Assembly: GCA_022843125.1 (NCBI GenBank)
Contig: JALHOG010000058.1
Coordinates: 1 to 34,386 of the forward strand
Length of the DNA: 34,386 nucleotides
Source: Ilumatobacteraceae bacterium
Lineage (GTDB): Bacteria > Actinomycetota > Acidimicrobiia > Acidimicrobiales > Ilumatobacteraceae
Reading direction: 5' to 3'
Positions 14,344-25,265 of the stretch are shown in pieces; the stretch's first letter is position 1; each line of letters opens with the position of its first letter. A program made the position numbers and the translations under genes. The notes under the pieces were generated by a model. It saw only the letters and a list, made by a program, of their open reading frames with translations, was not told the DNA's origin and did no database searches.

Positions 14344-16824
14344 GTGTCGGGCACGAGCCCGCCGCCCCTTCCCGACCTCCCGGTCGTCGAGACGCTGCCC
14401 GCCCTCCGCCAAGCCCTCGCCGAACACGGCCGCGCGATCGTCGTCGCCCCACCCGGCGCCGGCAAGACGACCCTCGTGCCGCTCGCGCTCGTGGACGAAC
14501 CGTGGTTGGCCGGTCGGCGGATCGTGATGCTCGAGCCGCGCCGGCTCGCCACCCGCGCGGCGGCTCGGCGCATGGCCCACCTCCTCGGCGAGGGGGTCGG
14601 CGACACGGTCGGCTACCAGACCCGCGACGAGCGCCACATCGGGCCGTCGACCCGGATCGAGGTCGTGACCGAAGGCATCCTGACCCGCCGGTTGCAGACC
14701 GATCCCGAACTCCCCGGCGTCGGGCTCGTGATCTTCGACGAGGTGCACGAACGCAACCTGCCGACCGACCTCGGCATGGCGCTCACGCTCGACGTCACGT
14801 CCACGTTGCGGCCCGACCTCCGGATCCTCGCGATGTCGGCGACGCCCGACACGGCAGCGCTCGGGCGTGTGCTGGGCGATGCGCCGGTGGTCGAGAGCGC
14901 CGGGCGGGCCTACCCGGTCGACATCCGCTGGGTCCCCTCCGACCGCAGCGTCCGCATCGCCGAGGCAACGGCCGCTGTGGTCCAGCAGGCAATCCGGGAG
15001 GAGACGGGAAGCGTCCTCGTGTTCCTGCCGGGCATCGGCGAGATCCGGCGTGTGCAGGAACTGCTGTCGACGCGCGTGGCCGATGACGTCGACGTCTACC
15101 CGCTCGCCGGCGCGCTCGGCCTCGAGGAACAGGACCGTGCGCTCGCACCCTCCCCGACCGGCCGGCGCCGGGTGGTGCTCGCCACCGACATCGCCGAAAC
15201 CTCGCTCACCGTCGATGGCGTACGGGTCGTGGTCGACTCGGGCGCGGCTCGGGCGCCACGATTCGACGTGCGGACCGGGATGACCCGCCTCACGACGATC
15301 ACCACGAGCCGTGCGTCGGCCGACCAGCGCGCCGGTCGGGCCGGCCGCACCGAGCCCGGGGTGTGCTACCGGCTGTGGAGCAAGGTCGAGCACGGCACCC
15401 GCACCGCGCACCGGGCACCCGAGATCGACGACGTCGACCTCGCCGGGCTCGCGCTCGAGCTCGCCGCATGGGGCACCCCGGCCACCGATCTGGCCTTCAT
15501 GACCTCACCGCCGGCACGGGCGCTGCGCGCTGCGGACGCGCTGCTGCACGACCTGCATGCGATCGATGCCGACGGCCGCATCACCGAGATCGGCCGACGG
15601 ATGCTCGGGCTGCCGGTCCACCCGCGCCTGGCGCGCATGCTCGTGTCGGAACCGACGCCGCTCGCCTGCGCGGTGGCGGCTGCGGTCGACGAGCGCGACG
15701 TGCTGCGCGGTCCGATCGATGCGATCCCGGCCGACCTGGCGCTCCGCGTGCGGCTCATCGCCGGTCACGATCGGCACGACCTCGCCGACCGGCGCGCCGT
15801 CGACCGCCTGCGCGACCGCGCCGCCGATCTCGCCCGCCGTGTCGGCATCCGATTCGATCGCGACCTGATCGACGCCGATCGCACCGGAGCGGTGCTGCTC
15901 CACGCGTTCCCTGACCGCCTCGCGATGCGCCGCCGGCCCGGCCAGTTCCAACTCCGGTCGGGCACCGGGGCGTGGCTGCCCGACACCGACCCGCTCGCGC
16001 AGGAGGCATTCATCGTCGCCGCCGATCTCGACGGCAAGCGCGACCGGTCACGCATCCGGCTCGGCGCCGCGCTCGACGCCGACGACATCGCGGCGACGTT
16101 GAGCGCCGACATCGACGAGAGCGTGATCCTCGAATGGGACACGCGCCGCGACGATCTCGTCGAGCGCACCGAACGGCGTCTGGGCGGCATGCGGCTCGGA
16201 GAGGTGGTCCGCCCCGCCCGCGCGGGCGGCGCCACCACCGCCGCGCTCCTCGAACGGGCCCGCGCCACCGGGCTGGCCGTGCTCGGTTGGTCGACCGCCT
16301 CGATCTCGCTGCGCGAGCGGGTCAGCTTCCTCCACCGGACGCTCGGCGAGCCGTGGCCCGACTGGAGCATCGGCGTCCTGAGCCGGACCCTCGACACCTG
16401 GCTCGCTCCCTACCTCCCCGGAGCGACCAGCCGGAAGGACCTCGAGCGCATCGACGTCGCAATGGTGCTGCGTTCACAGTTGCCGTGGCCCGAGGGTGCA
16501 GAGCTCGACGGGCTCGCTCCCGGCGCGCTCGCGCTGCCGACCGGCCGGAGCGTCACGATCGATTACAGCAACGATGAGCCGAACGCATCGGTGCGCGTCC
16601 AGGACGTGTTCGGCACCACGGTGCACCCGACCGCCGGTGGCCGGCCGATCGTGCTGCACCTCCTCTCGCCGGCCGACCGGCCGATCCAGGTCACCGCCGA
16701 CCTCCCGGGTTTCTGGGCCGGGAGCTGGGCGGAGGTTCGCAAAGACCTCGCCGGGCGCTACCCGAAGCACCAGTGGCCGGCCGATCCGGCCAGCGCCACC
16801 CCGAAGCGTCTCAAGGACCGCTAG
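14344..16824 (+). CDS. hrpB: ATP-dependent helicase HrpB
   Basis: An 826-residue DEAH/DExH helicase of the HrpB type. It has Walker A APPGAGKTT (about 35-43), motif Ia LEPRRLATRAAARRMA, motif II DEVH (132-135), motif III SAT (165-167), and motif VI QRAGRAGR followed by TEPGVCYRLW. The helicase-associated and HrpB C-terminal domains follow (LEWDTRRDDLVERTERRLGG; LPTGRSVTIDYSND; KDLAGRYPKHQWPADP near the end, a typical HrpB terminus). Length fits the family (about 800-850). It probably unwinds RNA; its cellular target in bacteria is unclear. GTG 14344 follows the upstream stop by 1 nt. Confidence 0.95.
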   Translation: MSGTSPPPLPDLPVVETLPALRQALAEHGRAIVVAPPGAGKTTLVPLALVDEPWLAGRRIVMLEPRRLATRAAARRMAHLLGEGVGDTVGYQTRDERHIGPSTRIEVVTEGILTRRLQTDPELPGVGLVIFDEVHERNLPTDLGMALTLDVTSTLRPDLRILAMSATPDTAALGRVLGDAPVVESAGRAYPVDIRWVPSDRSVRIAEATAAVVQQAIREETGSVLVFLPGIGEIRRVQELLSTRVADDVDVYPLAGALGLEEQDRALAPSPTGRRRVVLATDIAETSLTVDGVRVVVDSGAARAPRFDVRTGMTRLTTITTSRASADQRAGRAGRTEPGVCYRLWSKVEHGTRTAHRAPEIDDVDLAGLALELAAWGTPATDLAFMTSPPARALRAADALLHDLHAIDADGRITEIGRRMLGLPVHPRLARMLVSEPTPLACAVAAAVDERDVLRGPIDAIPADLALRVRLIAGHDRHDLADRRAVDRLRDRAADLARRVGIRFDRDLIDADRTGAVLLHAFPDRLAMRRRPGQFQLRSGTGAWLPDTDPLAQEAFIVAADLDGKRDRSRIRLGAALDADDIAATLSADIDESVILEWDTRRDDLVERTERRLGGMRLGEVVRPARAGGATTAALLERARATGLAVLGWSTASISLRERVSFLHRTLGEPWPDWSIGVLSRTLDTWLAPYLPGATSRKDLERIDVAMVLRSQLPWPEGAELDGLAPGALALPTGRSVTIDYSNDEPNASVRVQDVFGTTVHPTAGGRPIVLHLLSPADRPIQVTADLPGFWAGSWAEVRKDLAGRYPKHQWPADPASATPKRLKDR

Positions 16825-16827
16825 GTC

Positions 16828-17577
16828 GTGGCCGTACTCGCGTTCTACCCGATGTTCGGGCTGTCGGCCGTCGGCCTGGGCGTGGCGCTGACGATCGTGG
16901 TGGTCGGTGCCATCGTGCAGGGCTCGATCGGGTTCGGGCTCGGGCTGCTCGCCGCCCCGGTGCTCGCCGTGATCGATCCCGACTTCCTTCCGGTCTCGGT
17001 CGTGGTGGCCGTGATCCCACTCGGCATCGGCGTGGTCGCCCACGAACGGGCGCACATCGTCTGGTCGGAGGTCGGCTACGCGCTCACCGGGCGGCTGCCG
17101 GGCGTCATCGGCGGTGCGTGGCTGGTGCGGACGCTCGGTACGCGCGCGGTCTCGATCGCGATCGCGGTGTCGGTGCTCCTGGCCGTGCTGGGTTCGATCA
17201 CCCGGGTCCGCTTCCGGCCGACGAACCGCAACCTGGTGGTCGCCGGGTTCGCGTCGGGCATCACCGGCACGGCGGCCGGGATCGGCGGACCGCCGATGGC
17301 GCTCACCTATCAACGCAGCAACCCCGAAGAGCTGCGGTCGACCCTCGGCGCCTACTTCACCATCGGCGCGCTCATGTCGTTCGCAGCGCTCGCCCTCGGC
17401 GGCGCGGTCGGGCGCCGCGAGCTCGAGCTGTCGGCCCTGCTCGTCCCCGCCACGCTGGTCGGGCTCGGGCTGTCGCGGGTGGCCGTGCGGTACCTCCCGG
17501 CCTCGACCCTGCGGCCGGTGATCCTGGTCATCTGCTCGGTGTCGGCGATGGTGCTGCTCATCGAGACGTTCGTCTGA
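16828..17577 (+). CDS. TSUP-family (TauE/SafE) membrane transporter
   Basis: A 249-residue protein with about seven to eight hydrophobic segments. TSUP features are the N-terminal GAIVQGSIGFGLGLLAAPVL and the second-half repeat FASGITGTAAGIGGPPMALTYQ, two copies of the G-rich family motif. Members move sulfite, sulfoacetate or other small organic acids; the substrate cannot be read here. The gene begins 3 nt after the hrpB stop with GTG 16828, so it probably shares the hrpB transcript. Confidence 0.9.
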   Translation: MAVLAFYPMFGLSAVGLGVALTIVVVGAIVQGSIGFGLGLLAAPVLAVIDPDFLPVSVVVAVIPLGIGVVAHERAHIVWSEVGYALTGRLPGVIGGAWLVRTLGTRAVSIAIAVSVLLAVLGSITRVRFRPTNRNLVVAGFASGITGTAAGIGGPPMALTYQRSNPEELRSTLGAYFTIGALMSFAALALGGAVGRRELELSALLVPATLVGLGLSRVAVRYLPASTLRPVILVICSVSAMVLLIETFV

Positions 17578-17608
17578 GCATCGCCCGCAACAATCAGACG
17601 TCGACAAT

Positions 17609-17614
17609 TAAGAT
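17609..17614 (+). promoter_or_regulatory. Leaderless-type -10 box (TAAGAT) before an ATC start
   Basis: TAAGAT ends 6 nt before ATC 17621. The spacing matches the ATG/GTG genes in the window, which is the main support for a non-canonical start codon here. Confidence 0.4.
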
Positions 17615-17620
17615 CGCCCG

Positions 17621-19927
17621 ATCGGACGAGCGACGACATACCCCCGGTCCCAGCGCTGGACCTCCATCCTGAGCGTCGGCCTGATCGTCACAGCCCTCCT
17701 CACGGCGGTCACGGTCGTCGTGCGCGCTTCAGCACCGGCCGCTGCCACCGCGACGCCCGCAGTCCCGACCGCCCGGTTCGAGGCGGCGACGGCGCCATGC
17801 CGGCTGGTCGACGTGCGCTCGGGCGTCGGGTACCACGCCGTCGACGACAACACCGTCACGGTCGCCGTGCGCGGTCGGTGCGAGATCCCCGCCGATGCAA
17901 CCAGCGTGGCGCTGACCGTCACGGTCGACGCATCCCGTGTGCCACTCCCCGGATTCGTGTCGATCTCCCCCGCCGTTCTGCCCGCCAACACGACGGACCG
18001 CACCTCGGTGATCAACCATGCGCCGGGAGAAGTGCGCGCCAACGGGACGATCGTCGGCATCGGCGCCGACGGCAAGATCGCCGTCTTCAGCCTCGCACCG
18101 GCCCCGGCGATCCTCGACGTCACCGGCTGGTTCGTCCCGGCCACCACGAGCACGGGCGGGCGCTTCGTCGCGATCGCCCCGACGCGAGCGATCGACACGC
18201 GGCAGGCGCCCCGGGCCGCGCCGCTCGCGGCAGGCGAGACCCTCACCGTTCCCCTCCCGCCCGGGGTGCCGGCCGACGCCTCGGCCGTCGCGATCACCGT
18301 CACCGCCACCGAGTCGAGAGCGCCCGGGTTCGTCTCGGTCGCACCCACCGGGGTCGACGAGATCGCCACCTCGGCGGTCAACACCGACCGACCGTTGCAG
18401 ACGAGGGCGAGCGGCACGATCGTCGGTGTCACCCCGGCCGGTATCGATGTGTTCAGCCTCAACGGCGGTCACGTGATCATCGACGTCACCGGCTGGTTCA
18501 CGCCCGAGACGGCGCCCGACAGCGGCGACGGGTTGTTCGTCGCCGAACCCGTGCCGCGCCGCCTGCTCGACACGCGCCGCGGCGACCCGCTGTGGCGCGA
18601 CACCAGGGTCGAGATCGCCAACGTCGCGCCCAACGCATCGGCGCTCGCTCTCAACGTCACGATCGTGAGCCCGTTCACACCCGGCTTCGTGACGGCGCAT
18701 CCGGCGCGGCTCGCGATGCCGCCCACCAGCACGGTCAACGGCCCGACGACCACCGAGGTGGCGGCCGCGCTGTCGGTCGTCCCGGCGTCGACCGCCGGGG
18801 TCGCTCTGTTCTCGTCGGGTGGCGCCGACGTCCTGGCCGATCTGTTCGGCTGGTTCACCGGCGCCCCGCAGGTCGCGACCGATCCGGCACCGAACAGGTT
18901 CCGCCCACCCGAGTGTGCCCCGTCGTCCGATCCGGCCGGGCTCACCGACTTCTTCGCCGGGAGCGCCGCGTTCCGGGGCGCCGACTACCAGCGCGCGTTC
19001 CCGCTCCCCGACGGGCGGATCCTGTGGGTCTTCCAGGACGTGTACATCCGTGGCCGGGGTGGCTCGTCGACGTTCGTGCACAACGCAGCGCTCGTGCAGG
19101 GCAGCTCCTGCTTCAGCGTCCTGTACTCGGGCAACTTCGCTGCGCCGCGCGACTTCCTCTTCGCCGATGCGACCGAACGCGAGCGCCGCTGGTTCTGGCC
19201 GATGGCCGGCGAGATGGGGGCCGACGGGCTGTTCCACCTGTTCGTCGCCGAGATGCGCGAGCGCGGCCCGACCTATCTGTCGAAGACCGAGCCGGTGGCC
19301 ACGTGGCGGGTTGCGCTCGACCCGTCGACGATGGCCGTCGTGAGCCGACAACTCGCCTCCAACCCATCGCCGTCGCTGTACGGCTGGTCGATCGCGTCCA
19401 GCGACGACTTCACGTACCTCTACGCGCACTGCCACCGGCAGTTCGGTTGGGATGCGTTCCCCTTCGTCGATCCGCCGGTGTTCGTGCACGACTTCTCCTG
19501 CGTCCAACAGATGTACGTGGCGCGTATCCCGAAGGGCCGGTTCGACCTGCCGCTCAGCTACTGGGACGGCAGCGGGTGGGTCGCGAACCCGGCGAGTGCG
19601 GCCAACATCGCCCCGCCCGGCAGGCTCGTGAGCGCGAGCCAGATCTACCGCACCGCACCCGGGAAGTACGTGGCGATCACCAAGGTGGGCGACTGGTTCG
19701 GGGAGACGATCGAGATCGACATCGCGTCCGCGCCGCAGGGACCGTTCCGCACGGTGCGCACCATCGCGACCGGCAGGCGGTGCAGCGACTGCAACACGTA
19801 CTTCCCGTCGAAGTTGCCCTACAACGCCACCAACGGGCAGTGGATCATCGGCCTGTCGAACAACCGGTTCGGACCCGTCGACCTGTCCCGCTACGACCCG
19901 ACGTTCTTCTCCATCGATCCGGTCTGA
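17621..19927 (+). CDS. Secreted protein: three surface repeats plus C-terminal beta-propeller-like domain; likely ATC start
   Basis: The frame is open from 17612. Read from ATC 17621 it gives 768 residues: a basic N-terminus ([12 protein letters not shown]), a hydrophobic signal segment ([19 protein letters not shown]), then [10 protein letters not shown]. Three ~115-residue beta-rich repeats follow (about 53-171, 177-293 and 305-412), each starting near R(L/A)(V/I/L)D(V/T)R and ending in D(V/L)(T/F)GWF. These are known from actinobacterial surface proteins. The remaining part (about 440-768) resembles a DUF4185/sialidase-like propeller ([36 protein letters not shown]). No ATG, GTG or TTG exists in frame before GTG 17720, which lies after the hydrophobic core, so a standard start would destroy the signal. 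A frameshift or sequence error remains possible. Likely extracellular, perhaps carbohydrate-active. Confidence 0.75.
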   Translation: MGRATTYPRSQRWTSILSVGLIVTALLTAVTVVVRASAPAAATATPAVPTARFEAATAPCRLVDVRSGVGYHAVDDNTVTVAVRGRCEIPADATSVALTVTVDASRVPLPGFVSISPAVLPANTTDRTSVINHAPGEVRANGTIVGIGADGKIAVFSLAPAPAILDVTGWFVPATTSTGGRFVAIAPTRAIDTRQAPRAAPLAAGETLTVPLPPGVPADASAVAITVTATESRAPGFVSVAPTGVDEIATSAVNTDRPLQTRASGTIVGVTPAGIDVFSLNGGHVIIDVTGWFTPETAPDSGDGLFVAEPVPRRLLDTRRGDPLWRDTRVEIANVAPNASALALNVTIVSPFTPGFVTAHPARLAMPPTSTVNGPTTTEVAAALSVVPASTAGVALFSSGGADVLADLFGWFTGAPQVATDPAPNRFRPPECAPSSDPAGLTDFFAGSAAFRGADYQRAFPLPDGRILWVFQDVYIRGRGGSSTFVHNAALVQGSSCFSVLYSGNFAAPRDFLFADATERERRWFWPMAGEMGADGLFHLFVAEMRERGPTYLSKTEPVATWRVALDPSTMAVVSRQLASNPSPSLYGWSIASSDDFTYLYAHCHRQFGWDAFPFVDPPVFVHDFSCVQQMYVARIPKGRFDLPLSYWDGSGWVANPASAANIAPPGRLVSASQIYRTAPGKYVAITKVGDWFGETIEIDIASAPQGPFRTVRTIATGRRCSDCNTYFPSKLPYNATNGQWIIGLSNNRFGPVDLSRYDPTFFSIDPV

Positions 19928-19967
19928 GCGCCCGTGGCGGGATGTGGCCGCCCGCACACGGCACGGT

Positions 19968-19973
19968 TACCGT
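19968..19973 (+). promoter_or_regulatory. Leaderless-type -10 box (TACCGT) for fumarase
   Basis: TACCGT ends 7 nt before ATG 19981. Confidence 0.5.
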
Positions 19974-19980
19974 GACGTCC

Positions 19981-21651
<1,671 letters not shown>

Positions 21652-21668
21652 CCGGCTGGCGCTGCCGG
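21652..21668. terminator. Weak hairpin between convergent genes
   Basis: CCGGC (21652-21656) and GCCGG (21664-21668) pair around a 7-nt loop, between the fumarase stop and the convergent anchored-protein gene. There is no T tract. Confidence 0.25.
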
Positions 21669-21669
21669 C

Positions 21670-22206
21670 TCACGGTTCTGTGCCGGCGGGGGCGGTGGTC
21701 GAGGCAGGGTCGACGATGAGGTGGGTGTAGAGGCCCTCACCGATCACCTCGCCGAGTTCGTCGCGTACCTGCAGCAGCAGCGCGAATTCGCCAGGCCCCG
21801 GGGCCTCGAACGGGCAACTGACCCGCTGACGGAAGACCACATCGTCGAACTCGGACGTGCACACGATGGGCCACGACTCCTCTGGAGCGTCCTCCGAGGT
21901 GGGGCCGGTCCGAGACTTGAAGACGCTCACCTCGCCGCCGCGCATCGACACGGGACCCGTCCACTCGATGTCGAACGCAGCGACGTAACTGCCACCCTCG
22001 GCGAGCGTGCTGGGGAGCCCGTTGTCATCGCCGAAGATCACCTCGACCTCCGGGGTGTCGGTGCGCTGCCGGTCGAGCGCCACGGCACCGACGAGCAGCC
22101 CCAGGGCCGCAACCGAGCCGACCAGGAGCGGGACACGTTGCACGACCGACAGTGTGGCGGCCCGACCGGTCGGCGCGCCATCGGGTTGCGCTCGGCGGCC
22201 GGGCAC
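21670..22206 (-). CDS. Small membrane-anchored hypothetical protein
   Basis: A 178-residue protein with a short basic N-terminus, a single membrane helix (about 26-44, VPLLVGSVAALGLLVGAVAL) and an extracytoplasmic beta-rich domain with two Cys (CTSEFDDVVFRQRVSC), which could form a disulfide. The C-terminus ends in a Thr/Ala/Pro tail. No known family is recognised; the fold resembles a small beta-sandwich (DIEWTGPVSMRGGEVSVF; GEFALLLQVRDELGEVIGEGLY). It starts GTG 22206, 1 nt after the ABC-F stop, so it is likely co-transcribed with that gene. Confidence 0.75.
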   Translation of the reverse strand: MPGRRAQPDGAPTGRAATLSVVQRVPLLVGSVAALGLLVGAVALDRQRTDTPEVEVIFGDDNGLPSTLAEGGSYVAAFDIEWTGPVSMRGGEVSVFKSRTGPTSEDAPEESWPIVCTSEFDDVVFRQRVSCPFEAPGPGEFALLLQVRDELGEVIGEGLYTHLIVDPASTTAPAGTEP

Positions 22207-22207
22207 C

Positions 22208-23824
22208 TCAGGCGAGACTCACGAGGTCGAGCCACTCGTCGCTGAAGTAGTCGACGTCGCCGTCGGGCATCAGCAACACCTTCGTCGGCCCCAACTCGAT
22301 CACGAAGTCGGTGTCGTGGCTGACGAAGATGATCGAACCCTTCCACGCCGTGAGCGCATCGGCGACGGCCTGCCGCGACGGCGGGTCGAGGTTGTTGGTG
22401 GGTTCGTCGAGCAGCAGCAGATTGTTGCGACCGACCATCAGCATCGCGAGCGCGAGCTTGGTCTTCTCGCCACCGGAGAGCGTGCCGGCGTCCTGGAACA
22501 CCTTCTCGCCCATCAGCCCCATCATGCCGAGCAACCCGCGCAGCTCGGTCTCGGTGAGCACCATGCCGGGCGCCACCTGGTTGCGGAGGTTGTCGAGCAG
22601 ACTCGCCTGCGGGTCGAGGTTGTCGTGCTCCTGCGCGTAGTAGCCCGCGGTCACGTGGTGGCCGAACTCGAAGTGGCCGAGGTCGGCGGTGGTCTCGCCG
22701 GCGAGGATGCGCAGCAGGCTGGTCTTGCCGGCGCCGTTCAGCCCGAGCACCAGCAGCCGCTCGCCACGACCGAGGTCGAACGCGACGTCCTCGAACACCG
22801 GAGGGCCGCCGTAGCCTTTGCAGAGCTGTTCGGCCTGGATGACGGTCTGGCCGCACGAGGGCGGGTCGGGGAAGCGGACCGTGATCGCCTTCGTGGCCTT
22901 CGTGACCTGGACCTTTTCGGATTCGAGACGGGCGATCCGCTTCTCGATGCTGTGCGCCTGTGCCGCCTTGGTGGCCTTGGCCCCGAAGCGGTCGACGAAC
23001 TTCTGCATCCGCGCGATCTCCTTCTCCTGCTGCGCGGCCTGCTTGGCCCGGCGCCGCTCGTCCTCGGCGCGGGCGTTGACGTACTGGCTGTAGGTGCCCT
23101 TGTACTCGATGACCTCACCGACCGCCGTCTCGGTCGGCCGGTCGAGGTGGAGCACCCGGGTGATCGCCTCGTCGAGCAGCTCGAGGTCGTGGCTGATCAC
23201 GAGCAGCGCGCCGCGGTACTGGCGCAGGAACCCGAGCAGCCACATCTTGGCGTCGACGTCGAGGTGGTTGGTCGGCTCATCGAGGCAGAGCACGTCGCTG
23301 CCGGCGAACAGGATGCGTGACAGCTCGACGCGGCGCCGCTCGCCGCCGGACAGCACGCCGATCGGCAGCTCCATCCGGCTCTCGTCGAGCCCGAGACCGG
23401 CTGCCAGCGAGCGAGCCTCGCTCTCGGCGGAGTACCCGCCGTTGAGCCGGAACGACTCCTCGGCACGGCTGTAGCGCTCGACGGCCCGGTCGGTCGGGTT
23501 CTCCTCCATCGCGATGCGCAGCTTCTCGATCCGCATCAGCTCGTCGTCGATGCCCCGCCCGGACAGCACGTGCGTGATCGCAGTGCGCCCCTCGTGGGCG
23601 CTGTCGATGCGAGGATCCTGCGGGAGGTAGCCGAAGCCACCCTTGCGCACGACGGTGCCTGCCGCCGGCTCGGCCTCGCCCCCGAGCACCTTGAACAGCG
23701 ACGTCTTGCCTGCCCCGTTGCGACCGACGATGCCCACCTTGTCGCGCGACATCACCGTGAAGGTCGCGCCGTCGACGACGAGTCGACCACCGACCTCGAC
23801 GGAGAGCGCATGGGCCTGGAGCAC
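22208..23824 (-). CDS. ABC-F family ATPase
   Basis: A 538-residue cytoplasmic protein with two ABC ATPase domains and no membrane segments. Domain 1 has Walker A GRNGAGKTS (34-42), LSGGERRRVELS and LDEPTNHLD; domain 2 has LGLNGAGKTS, LSGGEKTKLALA and LDEPTNNLD. A charged linker (about 255-310; ARAEDERRRAKQAAQQEKEI) joins them, as in translation factors that bind the ribosomal E site. ABC-F proteins include Ettans-like translation regulators and antibiotic-resistance factors; which applies is not clear. The start GTG 23824 is 6 nt from TAGCCT. It is divergent from the DUF2752 gene. Confidence 0.93.
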   Translation of the reverse strand: MLQAHALSVEVGGRLVVDGATFTVMSRDKVGIVGRNGAGKTSLFKVLGGEAEPAAGTVVRKGGFGYLPQDPRIDSAHEGRTAITHVLSGRGIDDELMRIEKLRIAMEENPTDRAVERYSRAEESFRLNGGYSAESEARSLAAGLGLDESRMELPIGVLSGGERRRVELSRILFAGSDVLCLDEPTNHLDVDAKMWLLGFLRQYRGALLVISHDLELLDEAITRVLHLDRPTETAVGEVIEYKGTYSQYVNARAEDERRRAKQAAQQEKEIARMQKFVDRFGAKATKAAQAHSIEKRIARLESEKVQVTKATKAITVRFPDPPSCGQTVIQAEQLCKGYGGPPVFEDVAFDLGRGERLLVLGLNGAGKTSLLRILAGETTADLGHFEFGHHVTAGYYAQEHDNLDPQASLLDNLRNQVAPGMVLTETELRGLLGMMGLMGEKVFQDAGTLSGGEKTKLALAMLMVGRNNLLLLDEPTNNLDPPSRQAVADALTAWKGSIIFVSHDTDFVIELGPTKVLLMPDGDVDYFSDEWLDLVSLA

Positions 23825-23830
23825 CCCGCC

Positions 23831-23836
23831 AGGCTA
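23831..23836 (-). promoter_or_regulatory. Leaderless-type -10 box (TAGCCT) for the ABC-F gene
   Basis: The reverse complement reads TAGCCT, 6 nt before GTG 23824. The identical hexamer and spacing occur before the MFS gene. Confidence 0.5.
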
Positions 23837-23910
23837 CGACGGGCCGGTCAGAACCGGAGCGCGCGTTCGGTGCCTCGACCGTTCCACTCCATCGCACGCT
23901 CCGGTGCGGC

Positions 23911-23916
23911 TACGGT
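23911..23916 (+). promoter_or_regulatory. Leaderless-type -10 box (TACGGT) for the DUF2752 gene
   Basis: TACGGT ends 8 nt before ATG 23925. Confidence 0.5.
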
Positions 23917-23924
23917 TCCGAGCG

Positions 23925-24347
23925 ATGGCGATCCCGGCCCGTCTGCTCGAATCGCGCACCTCCGCCCTCGCCGGGCCGATCGCATGCGGCTGCGGCCTCC
24001 TGGCGGGCGCCGCGTACGTCGTGATCCAGGATCCGTCCGACGGCGGCTTCCTCCCCTGCCCGTTCCGGGCACTCACCGGTCAGTGGTGCGTCGGTTGCGG
24101 GCTCACCCGGGCGACCCACCACCTGTTCCGGGGCAACATCGAGACGGCGCTGCGCTTCAACCTCTTCGTCGTGCCGGTGCTGCTGATGATCGTGCTCGGT
24201 TGGCTGTCGTGGATGCTCACGGCGAGCGGCCGCCCGTTCGACTGGGTCCGACGTATCCCGCCATGGGCGTTGGCAGCGATGGTGGCGGTCGGGCTCGCCT
24301 ACGCGGTGGTTCGCAACCTGCCGGGGGTCGACGGCCTTCGCGGCTGA
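23925..24347 (+). CDS. DUF2752 membrane protein
   Basis: A 140-residue protein with three hydrophobic segments (about 15-34, 80-99, 113-130). The DUF2752 signature is clear: CPFRALTGQWCVGCGLTR (Cys45, Cys55, Cys58), then HHLFRGNIETALRFNLF. Function is not known for the family; the three cysteines suggest metal or redox chemistry, which is inference. ATG 23925 was chosen from the TACGGT box and family length. Confidence 0.88.
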   Translation: MAIPARLLESRTSALAGPIACGCGLLAGAAYVVIQDPSDGGFLPCPFRALTGQWCVGCGLTRATHHLFRGNIETALRFNLFVVPVLLMIVLGWLSWMLTASGRPFDWVRRIPPWALAAMVAVGLAYAVVRNLPGVDGLRG

Positions 24348-24369
24348 CCGCCGACGACGCTCAGATGCG

Positions 24370-25197
24370 TCAGTCGTCGTCGGGGTCGATGCAGCCGCCG
24401 TCGTCGTTGACGGGCGCCTCGCCCAGCGCTTGCGCCGTGATGAGGGGCAGCCGCTTGCGGCCGTCGGACGACAGGCTGACGCCGTCGAGCTCGAGCACCT
24501 CCTCGGCTGCGCCGGCGAGCTCGCCGAAGTCGATGACCGCGACGTTCGGGTGCTCGTCGGACCGGGTCCGGATGATCTCGTTGAACGTGACACGACCCGC
24601 GTCGAGTTCGGTCAGCGTGTAGAGCACGACCGGGCGAGGCGCCAGCCGTTCGATCGTGGCGTCGAGGGTCTCGGTCAGGTCGGCGACCCCGAGGCCGTCG
24701 GCGGGCAACTCGTTGCCCACCCACAGCGCGACGGCGTCCCAGTCGACGCCCTCCTCGGGCCGGAGCCGGAGGTCGAGCACCGCAGGGACGTATGTCAAAT
24801 CGTCGACGCCGGCGAACGTGACGACCTCGGCCTCCCAACCGAACACGCTCAACGCATCGCAGAGCTGGCGGTCGGTGCCGGGCGCCGCCGACGCCAGTGT
24901 GCCGTCGCCGATCATCAGCAGACGGTGGCCGTCGACGTGGTCGCGCAGCGGGAGCGCGAGCGGTTCCGACGGCACGGTGTCCTCGGGCGCCGGCTCACCG
25001 ACGGTGGTCGGAGGGCTGGGGGGCGGCGGCAGCGTGGGGGAATCGGACAACGGCTCTGGCATCACGCCGAGCGCCACCGTTTCCGGCACGTCGACCGTCG
25101 GGGTCGAGATCTCCTCGATGCCGGCGCACCCGGCGAGCACCGCGAACACGGTGGCCGTCACCCCGAGACGAGCGAGCTGGCTGGCGGACCGGTTCAT
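24370..25197 (-). CDS. Lipoprotein with an SGNH-hydrolase-like domain
   Basis: A 275-residue protein with a lipoprotein signal peptide; the lipobox is VLAGC with Cys24 as the lipidation site. A Pro/Thr-rich linker (about 50-80) leads to a domain beginning HRLLMIGDGTLASAAPGTDRQLCDAL, like block I of SGNH/GDSL esterases, with the usual catalytic Ser apparently replaced by Asp/Gly in GDGT. Further parts (DAVALWVGNEL; RPVVLYTLTELDAGRVTFNEIIR; NVAVIDFGEL) follow the same fold, and DGVSLSSDGRKRL stands where the catalytic Asp-x-x-His would be, without the His. It is probably a non-catalytic SGNH-like cell-surface protein. Confidence 0.72.
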   Translation of the reverse strand: MNRSASQLARLGVTATVFAVLAGCAGIEEISTPTVDVPETVALGVMPEPLSDSPTLPPPPSPPTTVGEPAPEDTVPSEPLALPLRDHVDGHRLLMIGDGTLASAAPGTDRQLCDALSVFGWEAEVVTFAGVDDLTYVPAVLDLRLRPEEGVDWDAVALWVGNELPADGLGVADLTETLDATIERLAPRPVVLYTLTELDAGRVTFNEIIRTRSDEHPNVAVIDFGELAGAAEEVLELDGVSLSSDGRKRLPLITAQALGEAPVNDDGGCIDPDDD

Positions 25198-25265
25198 GGC
25201 ACGCCATTGAAGCCGACGCACGGCCCGGTGCCCACGCACCGGGCCGAACGTCACGGCAGGACGAC

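Noticed and set aside
17797..19980. Extended N-terminus of fumarase
   Set aside because: Arg-rich shadow of the secreted repeat protein in another frame; class I fumarases begin near ATG 19981.
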